Below are positions 36,701 to 45,179 of a DNA stretch of 46,671 nucleotides, piece by piece. Position 1 is the stretch's first letter. The number at the start of each line of letters is the position of its first letter. The notes under the pieces are model-generated. The model made no database searches. It worked only from the letters and a program-made list of their open reading frames with translations, and was not told where the DNA came from. The stretch covers positions 1-46,671 of the forward strand of contig JABLTJ010000028.1 of the NCBI GenBank assembly GCA_013166775.1. Direction: 5' to 3'. The DNA comes from Promethearchaeati archaeon (GTDB taxonomy: Archaea; Asgardarchaeota; Heimdallarchaeia; Heimdallarchaeales; Heimdallarchaeaceae). A program made the position numbers and the translations under genes.

Positions 36701-36823
36701 GTTTCTGACGAATATGACAGGATATCCTTCTCTCCATTACCATATGTTTATCCCCTGATCAGCACAGCTGTACTCGCGGGAGTTACTGTAATTGCAATGA
36801 TAATATCGAGATTAAGAAAATAG
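33737..36823 (+). CDS. Large C-terminally anchored surface protein
   Basis: The 1028-residue protein has an N-terminal hydrophobic segment (about 19-42, signal or anchor), a strand-rich outside region with many N-x-S/T sites, and a final transmembrane helix (about 1005-1024) followed by RLRK. Segments around 365-420 and 680-740 (YRVGDQLSFTLNISNFGTIPATDIHVDI) look like CARDB or DUF11-type adhesion-like domains. No enzymatic motif is visible. AGGGG precedes the ATG by about 10 nt. A role in the cell envelope is inferred; no precise family is recognised. Confidence 0.68.
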   Translation: MSTQKLLPFKNRIAPQYLKTILVLCLFLSSIVLSPLGIISSPEDHESVHSEALEAISKDLIKLPLIKEKMDVLVGKEDSILVSIDLEGGNIEVPFDLSSLIYSSITQIDFIVAEQSSFAEVWTNPLWQFPDGLIVRITARTMNRDVLYTLSAEVNSLIEQLFGVSLNIYDVQKISSTEVLISLMAPLEDFNIISIFQEIFAPYNDSQYGNMVSLIGSLLSQSLPIYAFGYSLKKGPEGISRITRRAIVAIQDSVVRNGELRTFDVSESLGANIEPNPSAIISRFTFNLPFYANITNISLQPDNVAPHLTGSFEWVLKFMLNVRFPAFDCALSYYPFSANDFEFPRVFISNSYSDALLEESGILKMTYNVQNMGTAPAYNTTVVFPIPPELKTLQEDGIVIPVLNDDWQVNESFTSFVELKVQYASWDYTIPILDVQGWYDNTISLSPARWLDNETIELNGYATIYCSNGISLDLYEAVSARIQPILDEIDIIELTTNFTYRTLVLNELALAVDLAVDDAYNTVYGYFYHEKPMFNFSSNDFESIDSYDSSYLVATISDLDVNETCEIFWMIEDIPTSNDKFGAFSFSIETSGSYDYAVFKTTESDYKNLMIALFAVKDSGGRFLSSYDASINAFISTGSIFQYSDSKGIGYYGLTNGLNLQLGDDEAVLESLLYSEESIYRVGDQLSFTLNISNFGTIPATDIHVDIANIRFNYLWQPTDVVFVKSFDIDQINANENLSREFSISANSYIGLNTYVAIISFISDKDQPSTEVENPWTDTIIPWIYGGETINVITSTLSFGILLPPESLENQPRPAFPLPEITINYDYSLSSNNETAYIEYEIINEGMSPTNVSVNQLLDLNEYTLEAVNCTYVHEGVETTLVPITSPSMTLTRVSFANITLYPGDSLVIEEIFTDLPSNFTIPPLIIKYNSIYEIITTDFASIENSEDSSTDSSVLSFLKLSPATVTERDQNLFPWTSYSPIIYIHFPVSDEYDRISFSPLPYVYPLISTAVLAGVTVIAMIISRLRK

Positions 36824-36877
36824 ATTGATTTTACCAAAAGAATTGGTGGATTTTATAGTTTTTTGGAGAGAAAGATA

Positions 36878-37135
36878 TTATCTATGATCGAAATCTTCAG
36901 AAGTAAAATTCCTCAGAAATGTCATTATCTCCTCTTGCATGTTTGAGCTCTGTTTCAAACTCATTGTTTGTGTATAGAACAATGAGAAAACATCTCCTAA
37001 CAAACACTGAGTACAAAGATCAGAAGTAAGTTTATCATCTGGATATCTGCAAGGAAAATTAACTTGTTGGACTTTACCTTCTGGATTTCTACCACTTATT
37101 CCTTGCTTCCATTTGCAAAATCTAGGAGTTGACAT
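36878..37135 (-). CDS. Small Cys-containing protein
   Basis: The 85-residue protein has four Cys (C7, C29, C41, C44) in its first half, in FCKWKQG, FPCRYPD and LCTQCLLG, spaced like a small metal site, then a helical C-terminal half. It is supported as a real gene by AGGTAGAT 6-8 nt before the ATG and a TATA-like ATTTAAA on the minus strand around 37173-37179. It is divergent from the helicase gene. No known family is recognised. Confidence 0.55.
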   Translation of the reverse strand: MSTPRFCKWKQGISGRNPEGKVQQVNFPCRYPDDKLTSDLCTQCLLGDVFSLFYTQTMSLKQSSNMQEEIMTFLRNFTSEDFDHR

Positions 37136-37170
37136 AATTATCTACCTTTTGTGCAACTCAAAGTTATCTT

Positions 37171-37180
37171 TTTTTAAATC
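37171..37180 (-). promoter_or_regulatory. TATA box of the small Cys gene
   Basis: Read on the minus strand this is GATTTAAAAA, about 40 nt before the start codon. For the divergent helicase gene, CTTTATTAAT near 37224-37233 gives an expected start next to its ATG at 37267. Confidence 0.3.
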
Positions 37181-37266
37181 TATCCATTAGTTATTCTTTA
37201 AACACAAAGCATAGTATTCTGCAACTTTATTAATGATAATCCCAGATTGAGAATTGAAGCATCTTG

Positions 37267-39801
37267 ATGAAATGTCCTGACTGCAATAGAGAATTATCTT
37301 CCAAATCAAAAGGGGATTTCTATGTATTTCATTGCAGTTTTTGTGGATTAAATGAACAAATTTATTCGAAGTCAGAAAAGGAAGCATATAACGATCTAAC
37401 AAAGAAAAAAACTATAAGAAAAGAACATCTAAAGATTGAGGAAGAAGAGAAGCCAATTTTACCAAGAAAAACAAAAGAAGAGAATAGGAAATTAATAGAA
37501 GAAGGGGGTTCGAATCCTGATGAACTCCCTATAGCTGTAAAAAGAGTTATTCACAATCCAGATATTGAGTTAGTTTACTATAAATTTTTGGAACAGAAAT
37601 ATCCTGATTTTGCCAAGAAGAATATTGATCTTCCTCATGCGCTGCAAGAGCATTTGCAAAAAATAGGTCTATCCTCGTTATATGAATTTCAATCACAGTC
37701 ATTCAACAAAATAATGGAAGGAAAGGATACCGTAATAGTGGCACCAACTGGAACTGGAAAAACTGAATCTTTTCTATTTCCTTTGCTAACAAGAATCTGG
37801 AATGAAGCAGCACACCCATTACTACGGAGAGGGTTGTCAGCTCTAATTATTTACCCAACAAAAGCCTTAGCTAGGGATCAACAAAAGAAAATTCGGAAAT
37901 ATGGTGGAGTTCTAGGTATTTCATGCGAAACGTATGATGGTGATACTCCAAAGAAGAAAAGGGAAAAGATTTTGGAGTACCCACCTGATATCCTAATTAC
38001 GAATCCTGATATGATTCATTTCCACTTAAGGGATCCTCATTTCAGAGAGGTTTTGAGAACTATCAAAAGCGTGGTTATAGATGAAATACATGTAGCTATT
38101 GGAGCGTTTGGCTCAAATTTGTTTTTCATTCTTAAACGCTTACAAAGACTAGTTAATCATCAAATACAATTTATTGGCTCATCAGCAACAATAGGCAATG
38201 CAAAGGAATTTGCCTCTATGTTGTTTGACAGAGACGTTGTTGAAATTTCAGTTGAAGAAGCAAGAAAAGCTCCAACCCACCTGTTAATTATTTTACCGTG
38301 GGGAGTTAGCCAATATACTGTTACCACAGATATTGCACGACAACTAGTTTCGACTGGACACAAAACTCTTTGTTTTCAAAATAGTCACAAAAATGCGGAG
38401 ATTATTAACCTATTATTACAAAGAGCTCGGATTAAATCATCAGTTCATAGAGCTGGTTTAACGAAAGAATATAGAAGAAGAGTAGAAACTGATTTTCAAG
38501 AGGGTGTATTGAAAGCATTGGTTTCAACTCCCACATTAGAATTAGGGATAGATATAGGAGATGTAGATGGTGTGGTTTCCTCTATTGTTGATATAACAAG
38601 TTTCATACAAAGACTAGGTCGTGCTGGTAGAAAAGGACAAGAGTCAATTGGTGCTCTTATTCTTAGGAATGATGATCCAATAAGTACATTCTACAGTACT
38701 TTTCCAGAAACCTATTTTGAAGATATAAGAAAAGGTTATGTTGAACCTAAAAATCAACTCGTTTCATTTTATCAATTAATCGCTGCAGCTGTTGAGAAAC
38801 CTATTGAAGAAGAAGAATTCCCTGATCAGAAGAACGTATTGGAAAATCTTGTGAATGAAGAATTACTCAAAAGAACTCAAAAGGGTACTTATCGTATTTT
38901 CTCAAAACCAAAAGCTCTAGGTTTGCTTCGATCATATTCGATACGTGGGATAGGAGATACTATGTTAATTAAAAGCCTAGCAGGTCAAAAATTAGGTGAA
39001 AGATCTATGCCCATGTCTGCAAGGGAGTTACATCCAGGGGCAATATATTTACATGGAGGAAAACATTATCGCTCTACTGAATTCAAATATGATTCAAGAT
39101 TTGGTGGAGGAGAAATAGTTGTTAAGGAAGTTAAACCTCAGAACATAAAAACAACCGCAGCAAGATTTGCTATACCTACGATTCTACGCATGAATGAAAG
39201 CAAATCAGTGTTAGGGACTGAAGCTATCTACTGTGATCTCAAAATACAAGAAAATGTTGTAGGATATCGTATCTCCGAAATCTATTCCAACAAAACCCTG
39301 GAAGAGAAAATGCTTGAAGAACCTATAGTTTACTCGTTCAATACAAAGGGTTTTCTCTTTATGATGCCGAAACCAACAAAGCTCCCATTAGATTTTGTAG
39401 ATATATCAGAGAAACTTCTTTTTAGTGGAACTTTTCATGCTGTTGAACATGTTCTGATTGAATCAAGCTCGATGTTAACAGGTAGTGGAAGCGCAGAAAT
39501 TGGAGGTATCTCTATGGGTGAATCTGGAGCTATCTTTGTATATGATGCAGCCAAGGGGGGTAGTGGATTATCAAAACTTCTTTATGATAGACTCGAAGAA
39601 GGTTTCAAACGCTCAATAAAGATATTACAAAATTGTGAATGTACAAGTACAGATGGTTGTCCTCGGTGCACATACTCCTATCAATGTGGAAATAACAATC
39701 AACCCCTGAATAAAATAGGAGCGATTGAATCACTTGAAATTCTAAAAGATGTCAAACTAAAGGTAATAGATGATTTCGAACCATATCAAGCGTTTGTTTA
39801 G
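37267..39801 (+). CDS. DEAD/DEAH-box helicase with DUF1998 domain (MrfA/Hrq1-like)
   Basis: The 844-residue superfamily 2 helicase starts with a zinc ribbon (C3, C6, C23, C26) and has Walker A APTGTGKT (159-166), DEIH (272-275), SSAT (305-308) and motif VI IQRLGRAGRKGQ. The C-terminal part ends in a Cys cluster (C790, C792, C798, C801, C807) typical of DUF1998 proteins such as MrfA and Hrq1-related helicases, which act in DNA damage repair. The N-terminal zinc ribbon is not part of the usual MrfA. ATG 37267 was chosen over the adjacent TTG. No restriction or defence partners are nearby, so repair is the preferred reading. Confidence 0.85.
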   Translation: MKCPDCNRELSSKSKGDFYVFHCSFCGLNEQIYSKSEKEAYNDLTKKKTIRKEHLKIEEEEKPILPRKTKEENRKLIEEGGSNPDELPIAVKRVIHNPDIELVYYKFLEQKYPDFAKKNIDLPHALQEHLQKIGLSSLYEFQSQSFNKIMEGKDTVIVAPTGTGKTESFLFPLLTRIWNEAAHPLLRRGLSALIIYPTKALARDQQKKIRKYGGVLGISCETYDGDTPKKKREKILEYPPDILITNPDMIHFHLRDPHFREVLRTIKSVVIDEIHVAIGAFGSNLFFILKRLQRLVNHQIQFIGSSATIGNAKEFASMLFDRDVVEISVEEARKAPTHLLIILPWGVSQYTVTTDIARQLVSTGHKTLCFQNSHKNAEIINLLLQRARIKSSVHRAGLTKEYRRRVETDFQEGVLKALVSTPTLELGIDIGDVDGVVSSIVDITSFIQRLGRAGRKGQESIGALILRNDDPISTFYSTFPETYFEDIRKGYVEPKNQLVSFYQLIAAAVEKPIEEEEFPDQKNVLENLVNEELLKRTQKGTYRIFSKPKALGLLRSYSIRGIGDTMLIKSLAGQKLGERSMPMSARELHPGAIYLHGGKHYRSTEFKYDSRFGGGEIVVKEVKPQNIKTTAARFAIPTILRMNESKSVLGTEAIYCDLKIQENVVGYRISEIYSNKTLEEKMLEEPIVYSFNTKGFLFMMPKPTKLPLDFVDISEKLLFSGTFHAVEHVLIESSSMLTGSGSAEIGGISMGESGAIFVYDAAKGGSGLSKLLYDRLEEGFKRSIKILQNCECTSTDGCPRCTYSYQCGNNNQPLNKIGAIESLEILKDVKLKVIDDFEPYQAFV

Positions 39802-39805
39802 AATC

Positions 39806-39826
39806 TGTTTTCTAGTCTATTTTTTT
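39806..39826 (+). terminator. T-rich terminator after the helicase
   Basis: A pyrimidine-rich stretch ending in T7 begins 5 nt after the helicase stop, as expected for an archaeal oligo-T terminator. Confidence 0.4.
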
Positions 39827-39931
39827 GTAATAAGCAGAATGAAGGAAAAAAAAGTGTAATACCAGAGTTAAGTCTACAATCATATCCCTATCTCATGTGT
39901 CTTTTTGATATAATTTTAGAGCTTATAGTTA

Positions 39932-40342
39932 ATGGCATCTACTGAGTATGATCCTGAAGAATTCATTGACATAGCTTTGAACAGTGTCTTTCCTTCGACA
40001 GAAGAGATTGATTCGGATATATTGAAAGAGATAACTGTTTTTCTCGAAGAAAATGAAAACAAAGTACCTTTAGAAGATGCTGAAATGGTCAGAGGAGAGA
40101 TTAGGAAAGCATTAATTCACTTTAAGAATCGTCCATATTTATTTAAAACTCGTAAAAAAATGGAAGACCTTCTAAAAATAGATGGTAATTGGAAGAGATT
40201 TATTGTTGCTCCACACGATTTGATAAAAGAACTGAAAGAAGCTGGATTGAATAAAGAGGAAATTGATTTACTGAAAGAGTCTCTTCAGTGTGCTGAAAAT
40301 TCATATGATTTGATAAAATCAATTCCTACTCCAAAAAATTGA
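39932..40342 (+). CDS. Hypothetical acidic helical protein
   Basis: The 136-residue soluble protein is acidic and predicted mostly helical, without Cys-based or catalytic motifs. A TATA-like GATATAATT (39907-39915) lies about 20 nt before the ATG and no ribosome site is seen, so it is probably leaderless. Codon use resembles its neighbours. No family is recognised. Confidence 0.55.
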   Translation: MASTEYDPEEFIDIALNSVFPSTEEIDSDILKEITVFLEENENKVPLEDAEMVRGEIRKALIHFKNRPYLFKTRKKMEDLLKIDGNWKRFIVAPHDLIKELKEAGLNKEEIDLLKESLQCAENSYDLIKSIPTPKN

Positions 40343-40378
40343 TTTAAAAACAGAAATAATTTCTATATCTAGGGAATA

Positions 40379-40411
40379 AGAAATTTAAATACACTATTTT
40401 ACATAAAATAG
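40379..40411 (+). promoter_or_regulatory. Promoter with 18-bp inverted repeat
   Basis: GAAATTTAAATA (40380-40390) is a BRE/TATA-like element. Immediately after it is the perfect inverted repeat CTATTTTA-CA-TAAAATAG (40394-40411), ending near the expected transcription start and about 40 nt before the glycosyltransferase ATG. The position suits a repressor-binding site. Confidence 0.4.
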
Positions 40412-40452
40412 AATAAGTATAATTAATTAATGTAAAACTAAACAAGGATGTA

Positions 40453-42045
40453 ATGAAATTGCCTCTTGAATTAAGAAATAAAGTTCAAAAATTCTCAATA
40501 AAAAATATATCAAGAGAAAAACTGAATTCGTTTCTTCTTGTAGTGGCAATCTCAATCGTTATTTTTATCTTATCCCTCTATTTTAAGAACCTTGTATCTG
40601 AATGGTATTGGCGAAATCACGGTACTGGTTTTTACTGGACACGATATGATGGATCTACGATAATATCTACTTGGTATATTGAAGCATACTCTGACGCATC
40701 TTATTATTATGAACCTTACTTAAACAGCTTTAGATATGATAATTGGAATCCATATGCTGGTGGAGAAGGACCACTAAACGGGTATGCTTATGGTCCCATG
40801 TTCATTTATGGACTTTATTTCATTTCTGTTTTTATGGGGTTATTTAATCCTGGTATGGATAAAGATTTAATAACATCTGAATCTGTCAAATGGACACACA
40901 TCACTTTTGATGCTCTTTCAGTTGTTATGCTCTACATTATCATTATTTCATTAAAATCATTTAGAGATCAGAAGAAGAAAAAGCATTTTCTTGGAGTTCT
41001 GGGTAGTTTGGTTTTCCTATTTATGCCTCTCAACTTACTTTATGTTGATAGTATTTTTCTAAATACTCCCCAAATGACTTTCTTTACACTACTGAGTTTC
41101 TTGTTTTTTTTACAAGAGAAGTATAGATCATCTGCTTTCATCCTTTCTGTAGCATGGTTGTCTAAACAAATGCCCCTTTTCCTAGTAATTCCTTGGTTTT
41201 TCATAATTTGGAAAAAAAGAAGTTTGAAAGAAGCACTGGTTGATTTTATTGTGATTTTTATTGTATCCACTTTAATTCTTTCTATACCATGGCTATTTCT
41301 TTCACCAAAAGATTATGTTTGGAGGGTTTTTGGACCAGGAAAGCCATTATCGACAGTTGATTTTGAACACTTATCCAATACAGTCTCTTTAGCTCATAGC
41401 TTCTTATTTTTCGGTAGTGAAAGTTTTGCTAATTTCTATTCCATCATAAATAAATACATGATTCCTTTTATCGTTTTTTACATTTTAGTAGTGCTTTTCG
41501 CCTATTTTAATGGGAAAAAGATAGGAAATGATGAAAATCAATTTACTATTTTTACAACATGGATAATAATAAACACACATCTATTTATCTCGAGGGGAGT
41601 TTACAAATATTATAACGCATTTATCACTCCCTTTGTCGTTATTTCTTTTCTTGTTTTTTCAGATCAACAAGCATCGAATGTGATGAAAAAAATTGAGTCA
41701 CGAGATGTATTAAGGAGGGAAGAGATAGAAGAAAGGACATATCAAAGATTTTCTCTGATAAATCAATGTCTCTTATTTCTTCTTTTCTTTGTTTCCCTAA
41801 GCTCTTTATTCTATTACTATAATCTGGTTCTAATAACTAAATCTAGATTTTTGCATCCTTTCTTGCTCTTAATTTTGTTTCTAGTGATTAGTATTCTCCT
41901 CTCTCAAGATATCTACAGAAGTCTCTTAAAAAAGGAAAATTACAAAATGATTATTAAAGATCTGAAAGACATATTTCAAAATATAGTAAAATATTTCAAA
42001 AAGGTAAAAGATTCTTTCATAGCAAGATTTCGAAAAGAATCCTAG
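40453..42045 (+). CDS. Polytopic GT-C-like glycosyltransferase
   Basis: The 530-residue protein has about ten to eleven transmembrane helices. A large first outside loop carries acidic and aromatic residues (EAYSDASYYYEPYLNSF, then NPYAGGEGPLNGYAYGPMFIYGLYF), and a later segment reads VAWLSKQMPLFLVIPWF. This layout matches GT-C enzymes (GT39/GT87/ALG6-like) that transfer sugars from lipid-linked donors on the outer membrane face. The C-terminal 40 residues are basic and cytosolic. It may glycosylate the many N-x-S/T-rich surface proteins encoded nearby, but donor and acceptor are unknown. Confidence 0.65.
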   Translation: MKLPLELRNKVQKFSIKNISREKLNSFLLVVAISIVIFILSLYFKNLVSEWYWRNHGTGFYWTRYDGSTIISTWYIEAYSDASYYYEPYLNSFRYDNWNPYAGGEGPLNGYAYGPMFIYGLYFISVFMGLFNPGMDKDLITSESVKWTHITFDALSVVMLYIIIISLKSFRDQKKKKHFLGVLGSLVFLFMPLNLLYVDSIFLNTPQMTFFTLLSFLFFLQEKYRSSAFILSVAWLSKQMPLFLVIPWFFIIWKKRSLKEALVDFIVIFIVSTLILSIPWLFLSPKDYVWRVFGPGKPLSTVDFEHLSNTVSLAHSFLFFGSESFANFYSIINKYMIPFIVFYILVVLFAYFNGKKIGNDENQFTIFTTWIIINTHLFISRGVYKYYNAFITPFVVISFLVFSDQQASNVMKKIESRDVLRREEIEERTYQRFSLINQCLLFLLFFVSLSSLFYYYNLVLITKSRFLHPFLLLILFLVISILLSQDIYRSLLKKENYKMIIKDLKDIFQNIVKYFKKVKDSFIARFRKES

Positions 42046-42140
42046 TTCTACATGTAATTATACAACCAAATCATGAATTTCCACATTAAATTTGTCGTTA
42101 TCTGGATTGAAACTAGAAAAACACTCAAAAGTTATAAGCA

Positions 42141-42155
42141 AAATATATAATATAA
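42141..42155 (+). promoter_or_regulatory. TATA box of the pilin-like gene
   Basis: AAATATATAATATAA is the strongest TATA-like sequence in this region, about 40 nt before the ATG at 42189. Confidence 0.4.
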
Positions 42156-42188
42156 TTAAGAGAAACAAACAATAAGCGAGTGTCATAA

Positions 42189-42761
42189 ATGCCAATAAGT
42201 ATTATTAAATCTAGGAGAGGAGTATCAGAAGTCTTAGCTACTGTTATTATTATAGTGTTAGTAGTAGCTGCAGCATCGATTACAGCGGTTATTTTGGTGA
42301 ATGTAGATGTTGTTACTCTACCTGGAAGCACAGGAACAACTACTACATCAAAAAATGTTACTCTTACCATTTACATTGAAAGTTATAATGACACTGATTT
42401 TGATAACCTGTACGACACAATGGTAATTTATCTCTCATCTGATGTTGATTCACCAAATATCTTTGTCAGAGACATAGATTTGCTCCTACCTACTGGGCAA
42501 ACTATTGATGATTTGGTACCGTGGGTAATTTCGGATACCTCACAAGGATGGAATAGTGAATATGGTGGCTATAATGTTCCTCTTGGGATAATTAATGCTA
42601 CCTTTGTTTTAAATATCAATAGTTTATCAATAAATCAAGGAGAAATAGATAAAGGAGAATCTTTTTACATTGTTGTTTACTATACATATGTTACTGAAGT
42701 TGGTCCTAGGTTTGAAACTGTAACTGATTTTCGTCAAAGTAAACTAATCACTTTGTTATAA
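42189..42761 (+). CDS. Archaeal type IV pilin-like protein
   Basis: The 190-residue protein begins with a class III signal: SRRG followed by VSEVLATVIIIVLVVAAASI. This is the R-G/V-S-x-V pattern cut by archaeal prepilin peptidase before a long hydrophobic helix. The rest is a strand-rich outside domain with N-x-S/T sites. It is a pilin or pseudopilin-like surface subunit. No pilus ATPase or membrane platform gene is in the window, so assembly must rely on genes elsewhere. Confidence 0.75.
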   Translation: MPISIIKSRRGVSEVLATVIIIVLVVAAASITAVILVNVDVVTLPGSTGTTTTSKNVTLTIYIESYNDTDFDNLYDTMVIYLSSDVDSPNIFVRDIDLLLPTGQTIDDLVPWVISDTSQGWNSEYGGYNVPLGIINATFVLNINSLSINQGEIDKGESFYIVVYYTYVTEVGPRFETVTDFRQSKLITLL

Positions 42762-42802
42762 TTATATTACTAGCTGTTAACTATTATTTAATATGTTGTC
42801 AA

Positions 42803-42810
42803 TTTATATA
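42803..42810 (+). promoter_or_regulatory. TATA box of the M20 peptidase gene
   Basis: TTTATATA is centred about 35 nt before the ATG at 42842. A short leader with AGGTG lies between. Confidence 0.35.
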
Positions 42811-42841
42811 ATTTGAATCTATACCTGTTGAAGGTGTTAAA

Positions 42842-44164
42842 ATGAAATCCTATATGGAGATTCTAAAAAAACTTGTTTCATATCAAACAACTAACAATCC
42901 TATGGAACAAATAATTCCTGATCCCGATATTTTAGGATACATAAAAGAAGAGCTGTTCTCTCATCTTGGATATGAGACCATTCTATATGAACGCAACGGA
43001 TATTGGTCCCTTGTTGCATATCTGAAAAGAAAGAAACCTAATGCTCTATTCATAGGACATTGTGATGTAGTTCCCCCTGGTCCCGAATGGGTGACAGATC
43101 CTTTTGAATTAACTATTAAGGAAGATAAGGCATATGGGAGAGGGGCAGCAGATATGAAAGGTTCAGTTGCAGTGATGCTAGATTTGGCAGAAGATTTTCT
43201 AACAAAAACTGAATGCTCAATAATTATTGCAATTAATCTAGATGAAGAATCGGGAGGGAATGATGGTGCAGGTCAATTAATGCCGATTCTTGAAGACTTG
43301 GATTTAGTACCTACTTTTGTGATTAATGGAGATGCGAATGGGTTGCAGATAGTCAATAGAAGAAGAAATCCCTTTGCTATAGTGTTGAGTGTACCAAAAT
43401 CAAAAATCAGAATAAAAGGTAAGAGGGAATCAAGAACTTTCAAGACAGAAATAGCAGGAAACAGAACCATGCATGCAGCATATTTTATGAGAGATGTTGA
43501 TATACATTGTGCAGATAAAGCTTCTTCGTATCTCAAGAAAGGACAATGTAAAGCCTGTAATATGAGTGGTACTTTTGTTAAGAATAATGTTCTCCCTTCA
43601 GAAATTACTATTGAATGCATTATCCCAGATGAGGAGAATGGAAAAATTCTGGATTATGATGAAAATCTGACAAATTTTCTTTATTCAGTAACTGAATTCA
43701 ACAACATAGATGTTCCATCCAATCCAAGTGATTATGGTATTAATCTTACTTTCAATTACTACAAAGAGGAAAGTGAAAACCACTTGTTTCAAATGGATCT
43801 TAGAATAATGAGTAAATCACATGAAGATGTAAGAACATATTTTGAAAAGTTTGTTAGGAAATTTTCTATCCCTGGAAATATAGATGTTAGAGGGAGTATT
43901 GGGCCTGTGAATACACCTGAAGATTCTCTCTTAATAACTAAAGCTGTGGAAATCGCAAAGAATCTACATCTTTCAGAAAATCCTATTGAAATGGGAGGCG
44001 CAACAGATTCTAGATTTTTCAGTGCTCTACAAATACCTGCAATTGAATTTGGTCCTCTTGGAGGTAATGTGCATGGTAGCAATGAGTATGTGGAAATAGG
44101 TTCTTTAGAAATAGTTAGGAATTTTTACCTAAAACTTGTTCAAAATTTAGAAAGAAATGATTAG
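42842..44164 (+). CDS. M20-family metallopeptidase/deacylase
   Basis: The 440-residue cytosolic enzyme has all metal and catalytic positions of the ArgE/DapE/CPG2 group: H73-C-D75, D104 (GRGAADMKG), E135-E136, D164 and H411 (NVHGSNEY). Such enzymes remove acyl groups or amino acids from small peptides using one or two zinc ions. The middle (dimerisation-type) domain contains C223, C236, C239 and C259, the first three as C-x12-C-x2-C, which may form an extra metal site. The precise substrate cannot be told. It stands alone behind its own promoter. Confidence 0.8.
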   Translation: MKSYMEILKKLVSYQTTNNPMEQIIPDPDILGYIKEELFSHLGYETILYERNGYWSLVAYLKRKKPNALFIGHCDVVPPGPEWVTDPFELTIKEDKAYGRGAADMKGSVAVMLDLAEDFLTKTECSIIIAINLDEESGGNDGAGQLMPILEDLDLVPTFVINGDANGLQIVNRRRNPFAIVLSVPKSKIRIKGKRESRTFKTEIAGNRTMHAAYFMRDVDIHCADKASSYLKKGQCKACNMSGTFVKNNVLPSEITIECIIPDEENGKILDYDENLTNFLYSVTEFNNIDVPSNPSDYGINLTFNYYKEESENHLFQMDLRIMSKSHEDVRTYFEKFVRKFSIPGNIDVRGSIGPVNTPEDSLLITKAVEIAKNLHLSENPIEMGGATDSRFFSALQIPAIEFGPLGGNVHGSNEYVEIGSLEIVRNFYLKLVQNLERND

Positions 44165-44261
44165 GACAAAAGGGAATCTAGATATTTTAGAAAAAGGAAA
44201 CTAGTAAACAGTGCAAAAGAATTAAAACTAAGTATAGAAAATTAAGTTAGGGAAAGATAGA

Positions 44262-44993
44262 ATGTCAATTGAACCTAAAAGAGCTTATAAGATAGTCCTT
44301 ATCGGAGATCCAGAAGTTGGTAAAACATCAATTAGAAGAAAATACATGGGTAAATCTTTCAGAGCTGATTACTTGAAAACTCTGGGAGCAGATTTCGCTG
44401 CAACTAAAGTAAATATTGAAGGGGATACTGTTCTTCTTACAATTTGGGATCTAGCTGGACAATCCATTTTTCATGGTATGCGTTCATCGTTTTATCATGG
44501 ATGTAAATGTGCATTAGTTGTGTGTGATGTTACAAATCCACAATCTCTGGAGAATAGTTTCCAATGGGTAGAGGAAGCTACAAATTACGCAAAAAGTTCG
44601 TTGCAAGACATATATCTGATTGGGAATAAAATAGATTTGTCTGATGACCGTCTAGTTCAAAATAATCAAATGGAGGAAGCAGCAGAAAAATTCAGAGAAA
44701 CCTTTAATTTCTCGGTGAAAGTTTATGAGACTTCGGCTCTAACAGGAGCGAACATAAATGAATTGTTTGAGTATATGAGCAGGAGGTTGATTGTAGGTGA
44801 TGTTTCAGCAGAAGAAAAAGTTGAACCGACTACAACTAAAAGTGATAGTCCCGAAGAAATAGTAATCGAAGAAACTAGTAAGACAGATGATCTATCAAAA
44901 ATACTTAGTCTGGTAGAAGACTTAGATAATCGGGTTAACAACATTCAACAGACTATTGAAGAAGTAAAGAAGCTTATAAGCAACATAAAATGA
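44262..44993 (+). CDS. Ras/Rab-like small GTPase with C-terminal coiled coil
   Basis: The 243-residue protein has all five G motifs of the Ras superfamily: GDPEVGKT (15-22), T40 in switch I, WDLAGQ (62-67), NKID (122-125) and TSAL (157-160). Residues 183-208 are an acidic linker, and 211-243 form a predicted coiled coil (LSKILSLVEDLDNRVNNIQQ). There is no C-terminal Cys for prenylation. At the Ras G12 and G13 positions it has P17 and E18. Ras-like GTPases of this type are numerous in Asgard archaea and rare elsewhere in archaea. A regulatory role on internal or cell membranes through a protein partner is inferred. Confidence 0.9.
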   Translation: MSIEPKRAYKIVLIGDPEVGKTSIRRKYMGKSFRADYLKTLGADFAATKVNIEGDTVLLTIWDLAGQSIFHGMRSSFYHGCKCALVVCDVTNPQSLENSFQWVEEATNYAKSSLQDIYLIGNKIDLSDDRLVQNNQMEEAAEKFRETFNFSVKVYETSALTGANINELFEYMSRRLIVGDVSAEEKVEPTTTKSDSPEEIVIEETSKTDDLSKILSLVEDLDNRVNNIQQTIEEVKKLISNIK

Positions 44994-45179
44994 AGTTAAT
45001 GTGCTTGTGTACAAAACTTGATTTTTATGATACAAAAGAATTTTACAAAATAATCATATTTAGTATCGAATTTCTTTTGATAATGAACATATTAAATCAA
45101 ATGAATAAAAGTTTCCAAAAAAAAACACTTCTTTACTTAGAATGCAATGAAATAGCTTGAGAATACAATTTTACTAAAG

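Noticed and set aside
37504..37517. A GGGTTCGAATCC-like T-loop suggesting a tRNA
   Set aside because: It lies inside the helicase reading frame, and no matching acceptor, D or anticodon arms are present.
37267..39801. Helicase as part of a defence island (DISARM/Druantia-like)
   Set aside because: No methylase, nuclease or other defence gene is adjacent, and the DUF1998 Cys cluster fits a repair helicase.
44262..44993. GTPase as a bacterial MglA-type protein
   Set aside because: The WDLAGQ and NKID spacing and switch I T-L-G-A-D-F are Ras/Rab-like, and there is no MglB/roadblock gene beside it.
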